The translations under genes and the position numbers were made by a program. A stretch of 64,000 bases of DNA from NCBI GenBank assembly GCA_905221605.1, contig CAJNDS010002115.1, positions 187,501 through 251,500 of the forward strand, written 5' to 3'. This stretch comes from Symbiodinium natans (taxonomy: Eukaryota > Sar > Dinophyceae > Suessiales > Symbiodiniaceae). A model generated the notes under the pieces. The model was not told the origin of the DNA. It searched no databases and saw only the letters and a program-made list of their open reading frames with translations. Positions 1 through 11,145 of this stretch are shown here, in pieces. Each line of letters begins with the position of its first letter. The first letter of the stretch is position 1.

Positions 1-198
1 CGTGTAGGGAAGTTTGTCAACAACAACAGGCTGGCAGATGCCAAGAGCGCACGGTTGAGAGGGTTTCTGGGCACAGCTTCCTGGCTTAGGGAACGGCGAT
101 GTGGGCTGAATAAAGGGGAACTGCGGCAGGACCAGGAAGCTTTCATGTTTACTCCAAACCAAGACCGGGCTTCAGCTGAAGTCCTGAAGCCCCGAATA

Positions 199-360
199 AT
201 AATAATGATAATAATAATAATAGGAGTAAGAGTAAGAGTAAGAGGAAGAGTAAGAGGAAGAGTAATAGTAGTAGTAATAGTAATAGTAATAGCAATAGTA
301 ATAGTAATAGTAATAAAAATGGTAATACTAGTAGTAATACTAATGATGATTATTCAGATT
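199..360. repeat. AAT/AGT/AAG-type trinucleotide microsatellite
   Basis: Runs of ATA/ATG pass into AGTAAG and AGTAAT triplets and back to AT-rich triplets over about 160 bases. The low-complexity reading frames across it (poly-Ile/Val) are artefacts of the repeat. Confidence 0.85.
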
Positions 361-839
361 ATTATTACTACTATGTTTCCTCTAAACACTGAACCCTGGA
401 TCGGGATCGTAGGCCTTAAATCCTAAAGCCCTAGCGGTCCTAACCCTACTAAGCATCTTAAGCTTACCTGAAGTCACAAGGCCCTTGCAGGTGCGATCAA
501 ATTCAACCTCTCTCTTGCTGAGATCCTCAGAAGCTGTGCATAGCGTCTCTTCGACATCTGGCAGGTGTGGCACACACACACACACCCCATAAGCCCCAAA
601 CACCGCAAACCTGAACCCTGACGAGGTTCGGGGTCTTAGTGGTTTGCACTTAGCTTTATGGCTGGGAGTTTCGGGTGTGGCTTGGTTTGATTTGTTTCAT
701 CGGCTTGTGGGAAATGTGAGGCGTAGCTCCAAATTCATTTACGCGACATACAAAGCAACAGCAAGCCGAGTGCTTGAGAGCCACGACCGGTCACCATGGT
801 CGAGGCCCGGCGCCACCAGGGCTTCCATTAGGTTCAAAC

Positions 840-917
840 CATCCAGTTCAGGGTTCAGGGTTCAGGGTTTAGGGTTCAGGGTTCAGGGTTTAGGGTTTAG
901 GGTTTAGGGTTTGGGGT
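840..917. repeat. Telomere-like tract, TTCAGGG/TTTAGGG mixture
   Basis: About ten tandem heptamers alternate between TTCAGGG and TTTAGGG. This shows how the degenerate TTCAGGG words scattered over the window relate to the telomeric TTTAGGG unit. Confidence 0.8.
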
Positions 918-2345
918 TACTAGGCTCGGCAACGTACAGGGTTTTAGCCGAGGCTGAGTGGGGGTCGTATCCTTTCCTGGCAGTTGTCCGCAGTCCAGTT
1001 GCAAAAGGGTTTAGGGTTTAGGGTTTGTTTACGTAGCATGGTCTTCTGGTTCCAAAGCCCTAAAACAAGAGTTGCCTTAGGGATGAGTTGTTACCACGGT
1101 GTAAAGTTCCGGATGGAGGCCCCAAGGTCTGCTGGGAACGGCGCAGTGTGCTTAAGTCGCGAGGTCTGTTTGAGCTTGGGTTTAGCTTTAGAACACACGT
1201 CGTCCAAATCAAGGCTTTTTCTGGAAACCTTTGCAAGAAGACTTCAGCCCTAAATCTCGCACCTACGCCGCCCCGTAAGCGGCGTGCTTTCTTGGGGTAG
1301 GCGGCCCGACCTTCTTGGATTCGGATGTTCGGGTTTTCCGGCGTTGCCGTTTATTCTTTTGGAGTATTGAGAACGGGCCTCTCTGACAGGCAATGCCGGC
1401 GATGGCAGGCGGTCCCGTCTTCTTGACCTCTTGTCTTGAAGGGTTTAGCATACATATATGTATATATATATATATATATACAAGCTACGGATGGAGGCCC
1501 CAACTGTTGCACCCACCTGCAACTTTCGCGTAGAGCTCGGAGACGACTTACATCACCCCCAAACCCTCAGCCCCGCATGCATCCGTGCCCCGCGGCCCCA
1601 CCCAGCTCCCTCAGATGGTATCCCCCACCCGCCCATAGTTCCCTCCCCCAAACTCTGACCTTTCACCCGAAACCCAATACTTGGCCAGCGCAACTCGCTT
1701 TTCTGATAGCCCTGCAAGGAACATGCGGGGATCCCTGAATGAATTGACACCTTTTCCCCCACCCCCCAAGTCACAACCCTAAGCCCGGAATCCACACTCT
1801 TGGACTCCACAGCTGAAGTCCAGACCTCGAGGCCCCTCAACCCCACAAACGGTAAATAACCTAATGCGGTAATCGAAATCCACATCTAATTCCACAGAAA
1901 ACAGTAGTTAAGACTCTACAAAGTATGCATGTGCACGCCTAACTCCTTGTCAGGGCTCGAGAGCCCGGGCAGGGCGGCAACAAGCTCAAGCCTCAACACC
2001 GGGTTACCGAGTGTGTTCTTGGAGGCTGTGGCTCGTTGAGTTTCGCAAATCTTTAAAACTATCATGTTGTCGGCTCGCAGAAGTCCAGCCGTGTCCTATG
2101 TCGTCAAAGACCCACCCCCCGTTCCCCCCCTTACCCCCCCCTACCAAACAAAGTCCAGCACAGCAAATCGAGATGAGTAACCCTAAGCCGAAAAAACCCT
2201 AAACCCTAAACCCTAAAAACCCTAAACCCTAAAATCATCGCAGAGTAAGATGGCAAAAAGCCCAACCAAGAAGCTTCCGAGGCCCCGGGCAGAGCCCTGC
2301 GGCTCGCCCCCCCCCCCCCCCTCCACCCAACGCAACCCCCCTCCT

Positions 2346-2468
2346 GATTCTTTGTAGGGAATGAGGGATTGAGGTAATTGTATAATATATCCCCCCAAAA
2401 GAACCCTTTAAGGGATTATATAGGGTACCTATGGGTACCTCATTCCCCTCATTTCCTACTACGAGCCA
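2346..2468. mobile_element. MITE-like element, family C, copy 1
   Basis: The left end carries GTAGGGAATGAGGGATTGAGGTA. The right end carries TACCTCATTCCCCTCATTTCCTAC, its imperfect reverse complement. The middle contains CCCTTTAAGGGATTATATAGGG, which recurs in the copy at 39734-39830. It has no coding capacity, so it would be a non-autonomous inverted-repeat element. Confidence 0.65.
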
Positions 2469-2499
2469 GTAAGGGCAATTGAAGAGTAGGACCCTGGGA

Positions 2500-2592
2500 G
2501 TGGGTGTAGGAAGGGACCCCTAATGTAGTTCCCCCAAAATAGAAGCATTCCCTGAAAATAAGGACCCCAATAAGGGACCCCTAATACCCACA
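2500..2592. mobile_element. MITE-like element, family D, copy 1
   Basis: This copy shares the succession GGGACCCCTAA.., CCCCCAAAATAG, and AAGGACCCCAATAAGGGACCCC with 7245-7330 and 47674-47774. It is more diverged than those copies and its terminal repeats are not clear. I assign it on internal similarity only. Confidence 0.5.
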
Positions 2593-3026
2593 TATGCTTT
2601 GTTGTCCTCTTATGGGGTGTCAAGAGGAATCTTTCTCAGGGTTTCGGGGCCCACCTCTGTAAGCCACGAATTCTAAGCAGTCTGTTTCAAGGTTTGGGTG
2701 AATGCGGAGCATGGTGTAGTGTGAGAAGAGCTCTAGGCACACCTGAACCCGGAACCCTGAGGCCGAGTCTCTTGTTAGGCAAACCCCATTCCGGTCATCA
2801 TCCCGAATGCCTGACACACAAATCTGAGTCACAGGCCAACTCCATTGCGGCGGACCTTGCGCGGGGCCCAGCTCTGCAACGCCTTTGGGCCCTCCTTCCT
2901 TTGTTGCGCTGGGGTTTTTTGGTTTCGGGGATCAGTGGCAGTGGAGGCTCTGTATGATGGATTCTGAATGGTGAGGCCTTGTAGCTGCCATCTTAACAGC
3001 TTCTAGGGTTCTCAGTTTAAGAGGTA

Positions 3027-3142
3027 CCCTAAACCCTAAACCCTAAACCCTAAACCCTAAACCCTAAACCCTAAACCCTAAACCCTAAACCCTAAACCCT
3101 AAACCCTAAACCCTAAACCCTAAACCCTAAACCCAAACCCTA
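3027..3142. repeat. Interstitial telomeric tract (CCCTAAA)n
   Basis: About 16 nearly perfect CCCTAAA heptamers. This unit matches the plant-type telomere repeat also used by dinoflagellates. The tract is internal, so it is not the chromosome end. Confidence 0.95.
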
Positions 3143-3236
3143 ATCGCTCCACCAAGAGCCAAGAAGAGAAGCAACCAGAGGACCTTCAGCTGCAGAGTGT
3201 GGCAGCTGTGGCTCGGAAGGCCGGGCAGTCTCTCGA

Positions 3237-3289
3237 GGGTTTAGGGTTTAGGGTTTAGGGTTTAGGGTTTAGGGTTTAGGGTTTAGGGG
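3237..3289. repeat. Interstitial telomeric tract (TTTAGGG)n
   Basis: About seven TTTAGGG units, in the opposite orientation to the CCCTAAA tract about 95 bp upstream. The two tracts converge with a short unique spacer between them. Confidence 0.92.
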
Positions 3290-5194
3290 TATGGGATCTG
3301 AATTTGGTTTTGCAGGGTTTAGCGGGCGCCCTGAACGTTAAATCCTGAGGGCCCTAAACCCCAAAAGCCCTAAACAAAAGTCCTTTGTGGGTAGCTATGG
3401 GGCTTCTTAGGGGCCCTCGCAGGAGTCGGGGGATTGAGTTTAGAGGGCCCTGAAGGCTGAACCCTCGAAGTTCATCTTCCAGGAGGGTTCAGGGTTTAGG
3501 ATTTAGGGTTTAGGGTTTCACTGCCGCCCTCAAAGCGTGCACGATCCCAACATCCTGACATCCGCAAACCCCAAGTGCGAGCACAAAGGAGTTAAGCCCG
3601 GAACTTTGCTGCCCCTTAAAGCTGACCTTACGTCTCAGGAGGACGGAGGGTCAAGCTTTTGGGGGCGAATCCTGGGAAAAAAATGGGAGTTTGGGGTGCA
3701 CTTAGCTAAGACACTGCGTGCCTGTGTAACACTAACTTCGGATCCCTGTTGGGTCCTATGAATCGAATGATTCTAAGACAGCGTCTATGGACTGCAAGAC
3801 GCATCGCTGTGTCATGTATGTGCATGTTCGGGGGAACCTCGGCGAATGCAAAGCCGCGGCCTGTTGCCAGGCATTGCCCGCCGTCGCACAGGCCAGCCAC
3901 CAAGCGCAAGACTTAATCCGTAAACGCACCAAGGTTTATCAAGTGTTTTTCAGAAAGGCAGACCCGAACCATGCCCCTTCCGAAACCCTGAGCACTGCGA
4001 CAACTTCCCGTTTGCGAAGATCCGAGCCCGCCCCCTGAAACTCCTCAACCCTCAGTCCTCAACCCTAAACCCTCCTGAAATTAGCATCTTGTGCCTAACC
4101 CCAGGAGGCCCGGATGCTGGCTCTTACATCATGTCTCCTCCTCTTGGTCCAAACCCTAACCCCCCTCTCCCACCCCCCCCCCCCCCCCAACATACCTTCT
4201 GCTAGCAATTCTCAGGTTTGAATCCCCGAAGCCCATCCGAAGCCCCTGCCTCGCGCCTTTATCGGGCAGACAGGAGCTCGTGCCAACGCCGCCGCAACCG
4301 CCAACCACGACAATGATGCAGGCCAACCCTGGACCCAGCGGTTGTGCTCGGCTGTGTGTTGAGACAATACAGGGGGCTGAAGAATTAGAATAGGTCTTGG
4401 GGGGTTAGTATAGTACAAATATACCTAATATTAGTCATTTTTCCGACCCCCATATTATTTGAGGTTCCTTCTGGTTTAGAGGTTCAGCCAGTGGGGCTTT
4501 GAAAGTCGTGCGAAGCAATTCCACCACATGCCATGTCCAGGTTGCAGGAAAATCCACGATCCTCAGATGGCTTCCATCACCGTGAAAAAAACAACAACGA
4601 CTTAGAAGTCTGGGGGTGATAAATCGTGCCCATCGCGTAAGGCGTACAGTGTCGGCACACATGGAGCCTTATCACTTAGGTGCGCATAGGTTTGCAGGGA
4701 ATGACTCAGTCGGTCGTGTTTGGAACGGGTTCTGGATAGTTCCCCGGCCACTCGAGCGCCGCATCGCAGCTGTATAGGCTCGAGAGGGCACGAATTCAAG
4801 CATGGAGCTTTGCTTAAGTTGAGCTTGAGACCGGCTGAGCACCGTTCATGCAGGGCCCGATGCTGGGGGAACAGCTCCAGATCCTCAGCCCTGTGAATGG
4901 GGTTTAGACGGCTTAGGGTTGTGTTTGGGTTGGGCCCTCGGTTTTCATGCTTCCTCAAGACTACGACAAGTGGAGGGGCTCTGCTGCCTTTTGAAGCCCT
5001 TCAGCGCAAAGCCTTGAACAGTCCAGAAATGAGGAATTTGCGTTTTGAAACCCCGCATGCCGTGTCATCCCCAAACCGCCTCATTGAAAAGCTGGGCAAG
5101 AAGCCTCTGCCGGACGCTAAAAGGCCTACATGCAAGCCCTGAGCCCTGAACATCCCCCCCCAAAAGCCCTAAGCTTTTTTAGGGGGGAATCAAG

Positions 5195-5261
5195 GAGTTG
5201 CCAGCTTGTGGCGCACATTCAGAGCCAGCTGGGCAATCTGGCGACGCTGCAGGAGCAGGAA
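5195..5261 (+). CDS. Coiled-coil-type exon, unknown protein
   Basis: The exon would start after AAG at 5192-5194 and stop before a GTGAGG donor at 5262. It encodes SCQLVAHIQSQLGNLATLQEQE, a heptad-compatible helix. Codon choice is GC-rich at third positions, unlike the surrounding repeat words. There is no recognisable domain. It may belong with the coiled-coil exon at 6655-6714, but the link is inferred from proximity, strand and style only. Confidence 0.5.
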
Positions 5262-6654
5262 GTGAGGCAGGGGCGCCGGGGGTTTGCGACGAGTTTGGGT
5301 CGACCTAGTGTGGCCTATCTACCCTGAGATTGGCGGAAGGTGCATTCAGTTCAGGTCAACGTGTTGGGTGCCTTCATCTTGTTTCAGGGTACATAGGTTA
5401 CTCTGGGTAAGTGCAGGCTTCGGTTTTCATCTTCTAGGGGGGGGTTGTGCCGCCAGATTTCGGAGAAGTCGAGCGCAGCGGAGGATTTGGAAGGGTGATT
5501 TCGGTCGAGTCACAGTCGCCCCCCAGAGCCCAGAAGCCCCAGAGAAACAAGGCCTCTATCAAACTTTCCCCAGTTTTACAGTTGGGCCTGGGGCTTCCAC
5601 GTCCTGCGTGTGGGCGCTTTAAAGCTCTTGAACTCCCGCCCCCCCCTCCCCCACCCAAGTTCTGCCCCCCCCCCCCAGACTTTGCTCACCTACCCGCGTT
5701 TCTCCAACAAGTAGGCTTTCTCTGGCTAGTTGCTATATGACCGGCAGCACCCGAAATGACCCGAAACCCTCACAAGAAGGATTCAGTCGAAGACCTCATC
5801 AAGTTGCTAGCCTGAGATGATCTTAAGACGCTCTGAGGAAACACGGTTTAGGGTTTAGGGTTTAGGGTTTCAGGGTTTAGGGTCTAGAGCAGAACGCGAG
5901 TCTTCCCCTCTTCCCCAAGCTCGATGGAGAACTGTGGGTTCCATGCCCCTCAGGGCTTCAAGACCGAAGCTGTGGTGGTTGGGTTTTTGGTCATGTAAAG
6001 TGTCCATGTCTGCGCAGGCGCCTGCAGCGGGAGGTGCGCCCTTTGCAGTTTGGGGTTACCAGTGGCGGAATTCCGTCTTCGGGCCTTCTGGGAGGGCTCA
6101 ACTTGTGGTAAGTTGAGGTCCTCAACCTGTGGTAAGTTGAGGGCCTTGGGCTCTGAATCCGGAGGCTCCCAAGGCTCAAAGTCGAAGATCTATGTCGTGA
6201 GTTCTCGGTTTACCTAGAAGCAAGGAGTGCCGTGATTTTAGAGAAGTGCCCATGCAACTCCACCACTCTGAGCTCCAAGCTTGATGATGCCGCAGCACCA
6301 CACCACTTGAACGAGGTTTTTGCGAGCTCAACCGAGGGCACCCTGAGCCCCCCAAAAAGCCGCAACACCTCCTCCCCCCCCAACAAGGAACTTAAACACC
6401 TTTTTCAGAAGCCTGTGAAGCCCTTACTTACGACGTTGCGAAACCTGTAGAATCACTGCAGCAAAGATGCTCTTGAGCCCTTACGGCCTGAAAGCTCGCC
6501 GATCCCTCCCCGAAATTACCTCCCAATGTACGCATTTTACTTATGTACATCTAGAAGGCCCCTGTTCTTTGTCTACTATCTTTTTCTACTATCTTGAGAA
6601 TAAGATCTTGCTTTTCAAGTATACCCATAAGGTCCTTATTTTGACACCCGAAAG

Positions 6655-6714
6655 AAGGTGGAGCTGCTGCAAGACGAGTTGGAGGGCCTCCGAGGCCACT
6701 TTGCCCGTTTTCAG
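6655..6714 (+). CDS. Coiled-coil-type exon, unknown protein
   Basis: The segment encodes KVELLQDELEGLRGHFARFQ with regular leucines at heptad spacing. An AG at 6653-6654 can serve as acceptor. The donor is not certain (CAGG followed by GCTTGG would be a GC donor). No domain is recognised. The third-position GC bias and the coiled-coil character are the evidence that it is coding. Confidence 0.5.
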
Positions 6715-8084
6715 GGCTTGGTGTTTTGCGGGCCTAGGTTGCCTCAGGCGCAGAACGGAAGCCTAAACCCTAAACCCTAAACCCAGAACCCTAACCCTCA
6801 ACCCTCAACCCTAAACCGCCCCAGCTGTGCAGGAGGGAAAACCCTAAGCCCCTCAACCCCCAAACCCTCTGATCGTGGATCCCCGAGGTTCTCCTTGCTT
6901 ACCTCTCTTGACCGGGGCTCCTCTTAATTCTGCTGTCCTGAAGCCCAGGTTCGTGTTGAGGGTCGCGGATCCACGGTAGTGGCCTGCTTGTAATGCAAAA
7001 TCGGTTCACCCTAAACCCTAAACCCTAAACGGTTGGGTTTTGTCTTTAGGGTTCGGGCTGCTGCTCTAGCAGGTTGTCGTGCGCAAGCAGCTGAACACGA
7101 GAGCAAGGGATCACGGGCCACGCGCACTGTAGACGTCGAGGGGGTTGGGCCTCTATACAGCTTGACTGATCGTTCTTAGAACCGGTTGCAACAACTCTGC
7201 AAGACCAAAACTGTCACCTTTTCACTTTTCACCCGGTTTGATGGTTTACGAAAAGAAGGGACCCCGAATATAGTCCCCCCTCCAGATAGTAGGATTCCCT
7301 TGTAATAGGGGACGCCAATAAGGTACCCCTAAACCCTAAACCCAAACCCTAAACCCTAAACCTAAACCCTAATTTCGGAAACCCCCCAGTTTGAGCCCCC
7401 ATCCCGAAGCTTCCGTCAGGCCGGCAGTCCTTGGCCTCCATCCAGACGACCAGCACCGAGACGAGTTTCTTAGGGGCACTTGGAAATAGTTTTTTCAATT
7501 ATCGGGTACTATAATTATATTTCCTAAAAGAAGCAGCAGAAAATCATTTTTTTGCTGGAGTTCCAAGTTCAGTGTAGGCTTCGGGGATCTCCGCGTGGCG
7601 CAGCAGCCGCCCCCGCCCCCATTGGCGATCCCGGAACGCCCCTGGGATTGCGGAGCTCGGGGCTTTTGAGGGTTCAGGATCCATTCTATATAATATATAG
7701 TATAATATATATATATATATATAATATCATATATATATATATATATGAGCCCGCCGCCTTTAGGGTCTATTTAGCTTTGGGTTTTTCTTATCGCTTTAAA
7801 AGAGCGAATATAAATTTCGTAATACAAAAACACATATTTACACCTACATATGGCACAGAAATCTCGTGCCCAGCGATTCTAGGCCTAGCCGCACGCCATT
7901 ACGAACTGCGAATTTCTGATTATTCTTATTTTCATTTGCTTCTCTTTGCTATCTGTGTATGCGTGTTCTTTTTTCAGCCTGCGTGAAAAAGTCGCTGTTT
8001 GGCTGCGGCTTCAGAAAGACTCTGGCATTCGCACGTGCTGTGAAACTACCCTGCACGTTTAAGTTAAGCCCCCTGCAGCCTGCC
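6715..8084. other. Non-coding stretch with telomere-like words and an AT palindrome
   Basis: The stretch contains CCCTAAA tracts at about 6764-6812 and 7010-7030, a family D element at 7245-7330 and a TA-rich palindromic run at 7680-7748. A fair ORF at 7552-7986 crosses the TA run and is not convincing as a gene. Confidence 0.5.
7245..7330. mobile_element. MITE-like element, family D, copy 2
   Basis: The sequence GGTTTACGAAAAGAAGGGACCCC, then CCCCCTCCAGATAGTAGGATTCCC and a terminal AAGGTACCCC aligns block by block with 47674-47774. The right terminal repeat merges into a CCCTAAA tract, so the element end is unclear. Confidence 0.6.
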
Positions 8085-8462
8085 CCCTTCCCCCCCTACT
8101 CCAACCCCCTACCCCATCACCCTCAACACGCCCCCTTCCCACAATTTACTACACCCACACCACTCGCACCTAACCCCTCCTACCCCTCCTCTCACACCCC
8201 TCACTCCAAACTACCAACCTGAAGTTATCATAACTATAATAACTTCAACTTCCCCATCATAAGTTATCATAATTATGATAACTTTAACTTCCCGATCAAA
8301 ATTATCATAACTATGACAAACTTTAAGTTCTTAATCTCAGAGTATGATAATTATGATAAGCAACTTTTCATAATTATGATAAGTTATCATAACTATGATA
8401 AGTTATCAAAGGTTATCATAATTACGATAAGGTATCATAATTATGATAAATTGTGATAGTTA
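8085..8462 (+). repeat. Left terminal inverted repeat of the 5.8-kb element
   Basis: Reading inward: a C-rich segment (CTTCCCCCCCTAC, CGCCCCCTTCCCACA), then CTCGCACCTAA, CCTACCCCTCCTCTCACACCC, then a series of imperfect TTATCATAATTATGATAA palindromes with AAGTTCTTAATCTCAGAGTATG in the middle. Each block recurs in inverted orientation at 13489-13866, with small indels and one insertion of about 20 bases on the left. Confidence 0.8.
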
Positions 8463-8954
8463 TCACAAGTTATCCTCCTCGCCCTTTCCCGTTAAAAGTG
8501 CTTACGGCTTAGAGACCTTAGTACATAAAACTGTACTAAAGCGCAAAGAAAACAATGCTTACGATACAGAGACTTTGGTACACTATGATGCGTCAAGACA
8601 CAATGAAATTATGCTTGCGATCTATACATTGCGCTCTTTGAGATAATTAGTTGAGAAAGAAAAAAGTGGCCACGTGCCAATATTAATTGCTTGTAACGGG
8701 GCCGCGGCCTACATACGACATACCCCGCTACAGGGGGGTATGTATTAATGGTCGGGGTCGGGGTTTTGCGACAGACCTGTTTGTTGTTGTCTGCAGGTTC
8801 CAAGTCTTGCTTATCGGGGGGTAAGTGTTCGTAAGTTTCAAGGAGCAAATATAAGTATCCCTGAATTTGAAACCCCCTTAAACTCTTAAAGGCTGAGAAC
8901 GCGGAGTGGTTCCAAGTCTTGCTTATCGGGGGGTAAGTGTTCGTAAATTTCACC
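8463..8954. other. Inner flank of left TIR with short repeats
   Basis: The segment GCTTACGNNNNAGAGAC..TGGTACA occurs twice about 54 bp apart (8509 and 8563), inside an open frame at 8443-8646 that gives AYGLETLVHK and AYDTETLVHY. A 39-base block containing CTTGCTTATCGGGGGGTAAG occurs at 8800-8838 and 8908-8946. A related block in inverse orientation lies at 13109 and 13365. I recognise no protein. Confidence 0.5.
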
Positions 8955-9990
8955 AAAAACATGACAATTTTTCCGCGGAATATGTGTCAGTGGAGCCGTG
9001 CTAACACAAAAAAGCATGACACATTTTTCGCGGAATATGTGTCACCAGAGTTCTCTTAGCACCAGAAACATGACATTTTTTCCGCAGAATATGTGTCAGT
9101 ATAGAGCTGTGCTAACACAAAAAACATGACACATTTTCCGCGGAATATGTGTCAGTAGAGCCGTGCTAACACAAAAAAGCATGACACATTTTCCGCGGAA
9201 TATCTGTCACCAGAGTTCTGCTAGCACCAAGGACCAAAAACATAACATTTCTTTCGCAGAATATGTGTCAGTAGAGCTCTGCTAACACAAAAAACATGAC
9301 GCATTTTTCGTGGAATATGGGTCAGTAGAGCCGTGCTAACACAAAAAAGCATGACACATTTTTCGCGGAATATGTCTCACCAGAGTTCTCTTAGCACCAG
9401 AAACATGACATTTTTTCCGCAGGAAATGCGTCATTAGAGCTGTGCTAATCCAAAAAACATGACACATTTTCCGCGGAATATGTGTCAGTAGAGCCGCGCT
9501 AACACAAAAAAACATGACACATGTTCCGCAGAGTATGTGTCACCAGAGTTCTGCTAGCACCAAAAACATGACAGTTTTTCCGCAGAATATGTGTCAGTAG
9601 AGCTGTGCTAACACAAAAAACATGACACGTTTTCCGCGGAACATGTGTCAGTAGAGCCGTGCTAACACAAAAAAGCATGACACATTTTTCGCGGAATATG
9701 TGTCACCAGAGTTCTCTTAGCACCAGAAACATGACATTTTTCCCGCAGAATATGTGTCAGTAGAGCTGCGCTAACACAGAACTCTGGTGAGACATATTCC
9801 GCGAAAAATGTGTCATGCTTTTTTGTGTTAGCGCGGCTCTACTGACACATATTCCGCGGAAAACGTGTCATGTTTTTTGTGTTAGCAGAGCTCTACTGAC
9901 ACATATTCTGCGGACAAAAATGTCATGGTTTTGGCGCTAACAGAATTCTGGCGACACATATTCAACATATTCCGCGAAAAATGTGTCACC
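8955..9990. repeat. Palindromic 54-bp satellite with three-unit higher-order structure
   Basis: About fifteen direct units of 54-60 bp run from 8955 to about 9778, followed by about four units in reverse orientation to 9990. Each unit contains an imperfect palindrome of the form TGACACATTTTCCGCGGAATATGTGTCA and a linker with CTAACACAAAAA. Linkers cycle in threes (CCAGAGTTCT, AGAGCTGTGCT, AGAGCCGTGCT), giving a repeat of about 163 bp. The array lies within the TIR-bounded element. Confidence 0.9.
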
Positions 9991-10009
9991 AGCATTTTAA
10001 ACATCCGGA

Positions 10010-10148
10010 AACTCCACCCCTCCACCCCCCTCCACCCCCCTCCACCCCCCCTCCACCCACCACCCCTCCACGCCTCCACTCCTCCAACCCCACCCCTCCA
10101 CCCCTCCCCACTCCCCACCTCCCCCCACCCCCCCACCCCCCCACGCAT
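10010..10148. repeat. C-rich minisatellite (CCACCCCTCCA-type)
   Basis: About 140 bases consist of CCACCCCTCCA and CCTCCACCC words. The opposite-strand equivalent (GGTGGAGGGG) lies at 12250-12355, placing the two as a further mirror pair inside the 5.8-kb element. Proline/threonine-rich reading frames here are repeat artefacts. Confidence 0.85.
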
Positions 10149-10820
10149 GCGCGGGACACCACAACGAAGAGGGTGTTAACACCACCAAGAAGCAGGATGT
10201 CACAACTCCTGGTGGTTTGAAGGCAATCCACAAACCGTGATATCGCAACCGCTTATTAAGGTTACAAATTACCAAAATTCCAAACCAGAGTTGGGGCCCT
10301 AACAGAACACCAAACAATCTTGAACACACATTCAGTTGCAATATCTCTCATCTAACTCTAAACCCTTAACCCTAAAACCCCAAGCGACCAGCGGCATGGC
10401 TGCATATTTTGCAGAGAGCGCTTGATGCCACAAGAGGGCGCTAGCCACAAGATGGGTACCGGCCCTTGTTTTCACCTAGACCTACTTCGGGTTCAGGGTT
10501 TAGGGTTTAGGGTTTAGGGGTTATATAGGGTTGAGGGTTTAGGGTTTCATAGTTAAACGGTGCATATATATATATATATACATATGGTCACCCCCCCATG
10601 ATCCACGCGTGTCCTTTTCTTGCTTGCCGTTCTGCACCTGTGCTACTTACACCTGTAGTTGACATGAAAGCACACCGGTATTTACGATCCTTTCTTGTCT
10701 TGCCATGTCTGACGCTACAACTTGTCATCCATTACGTCTAGTTTCAAACAACAGAAGCCGCTTGTGGATTTGGTTTTGTGCGGTTTGCACATCTCTGTCA
10801 TCCACTCTATAATCTAGACC

Positions 10821-10927
10821 CGGGAGTAACCTAGGAATACAAAGGGTGCCCTTTTTTTGGTTTTAAGAGGATTATATGGAAACCCCAACCAAAAAAAAAG
10901 GAAAAAGGGGCATACTCCCGTTCCTAG
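10821..10927. mobile_element. MITE-like element, family E, copy 1 (inside the large element)
   Basis: The left part carries AGTAACCTAGGAATACAAAGGGTGCCC and the right part AAAAAGGGGCATACTCCCGTTCCTAG, which are imperfect inverted repeats. The reverse complement of 19022-19068 shares AGTAACCTAGGAT and AAAGGGTGCCCTTTTTT. The copy lies inside the TIR-bounded element, just before its AT-rich viral-like core. Confidence 0.6.
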
Positions 10928-11145
10928 CAATAGCTATCAATATCCACCTTCTTGAACTTCAACATTATTCATTAATTAGAGAAAACGGTTATAAACCTTT
11001 TTATAACTTATAATGCATAAACATAAAAAAGAAGTGAAGGGGTTTATATAAAGCAGCTAACACAAGAAGCAGACTACATATTGAAGTTAGAGACGAACTA
11101 GCGGGGACAGAGACATGCTCAAGGGACACGCAAGGACTATAAATA

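Larger units (their letters stand above)
1..5194. other. Repeat-rich non-coding stretch, no confident gene
   Basis: I find no exon here that I would defend. The stretch holds a trinucleotide microsatellite near its start, telomere-like tracts, inverted-repeat elements, C-runs and degenerate words of the CCCTAAA/CCCTGAA type. The first 60 bases read open as VGKFVNNNRLADAKSARLRG and could be the end of an exon that starts outside the window. A second weak candidate is 3830-3930 (GNLGECKAAACCQALPAVAQ). Neither has a recognised domain. Confidence 0.4.

Noticed and set aside
8955-9990. CRISPR-like array of regularly spaced repeats
   Set aside because: Spacers are themselves repeats in a three-unit cycle, units are palindromic with an orientation flip, and the context is eukaryotic with no cas genes.
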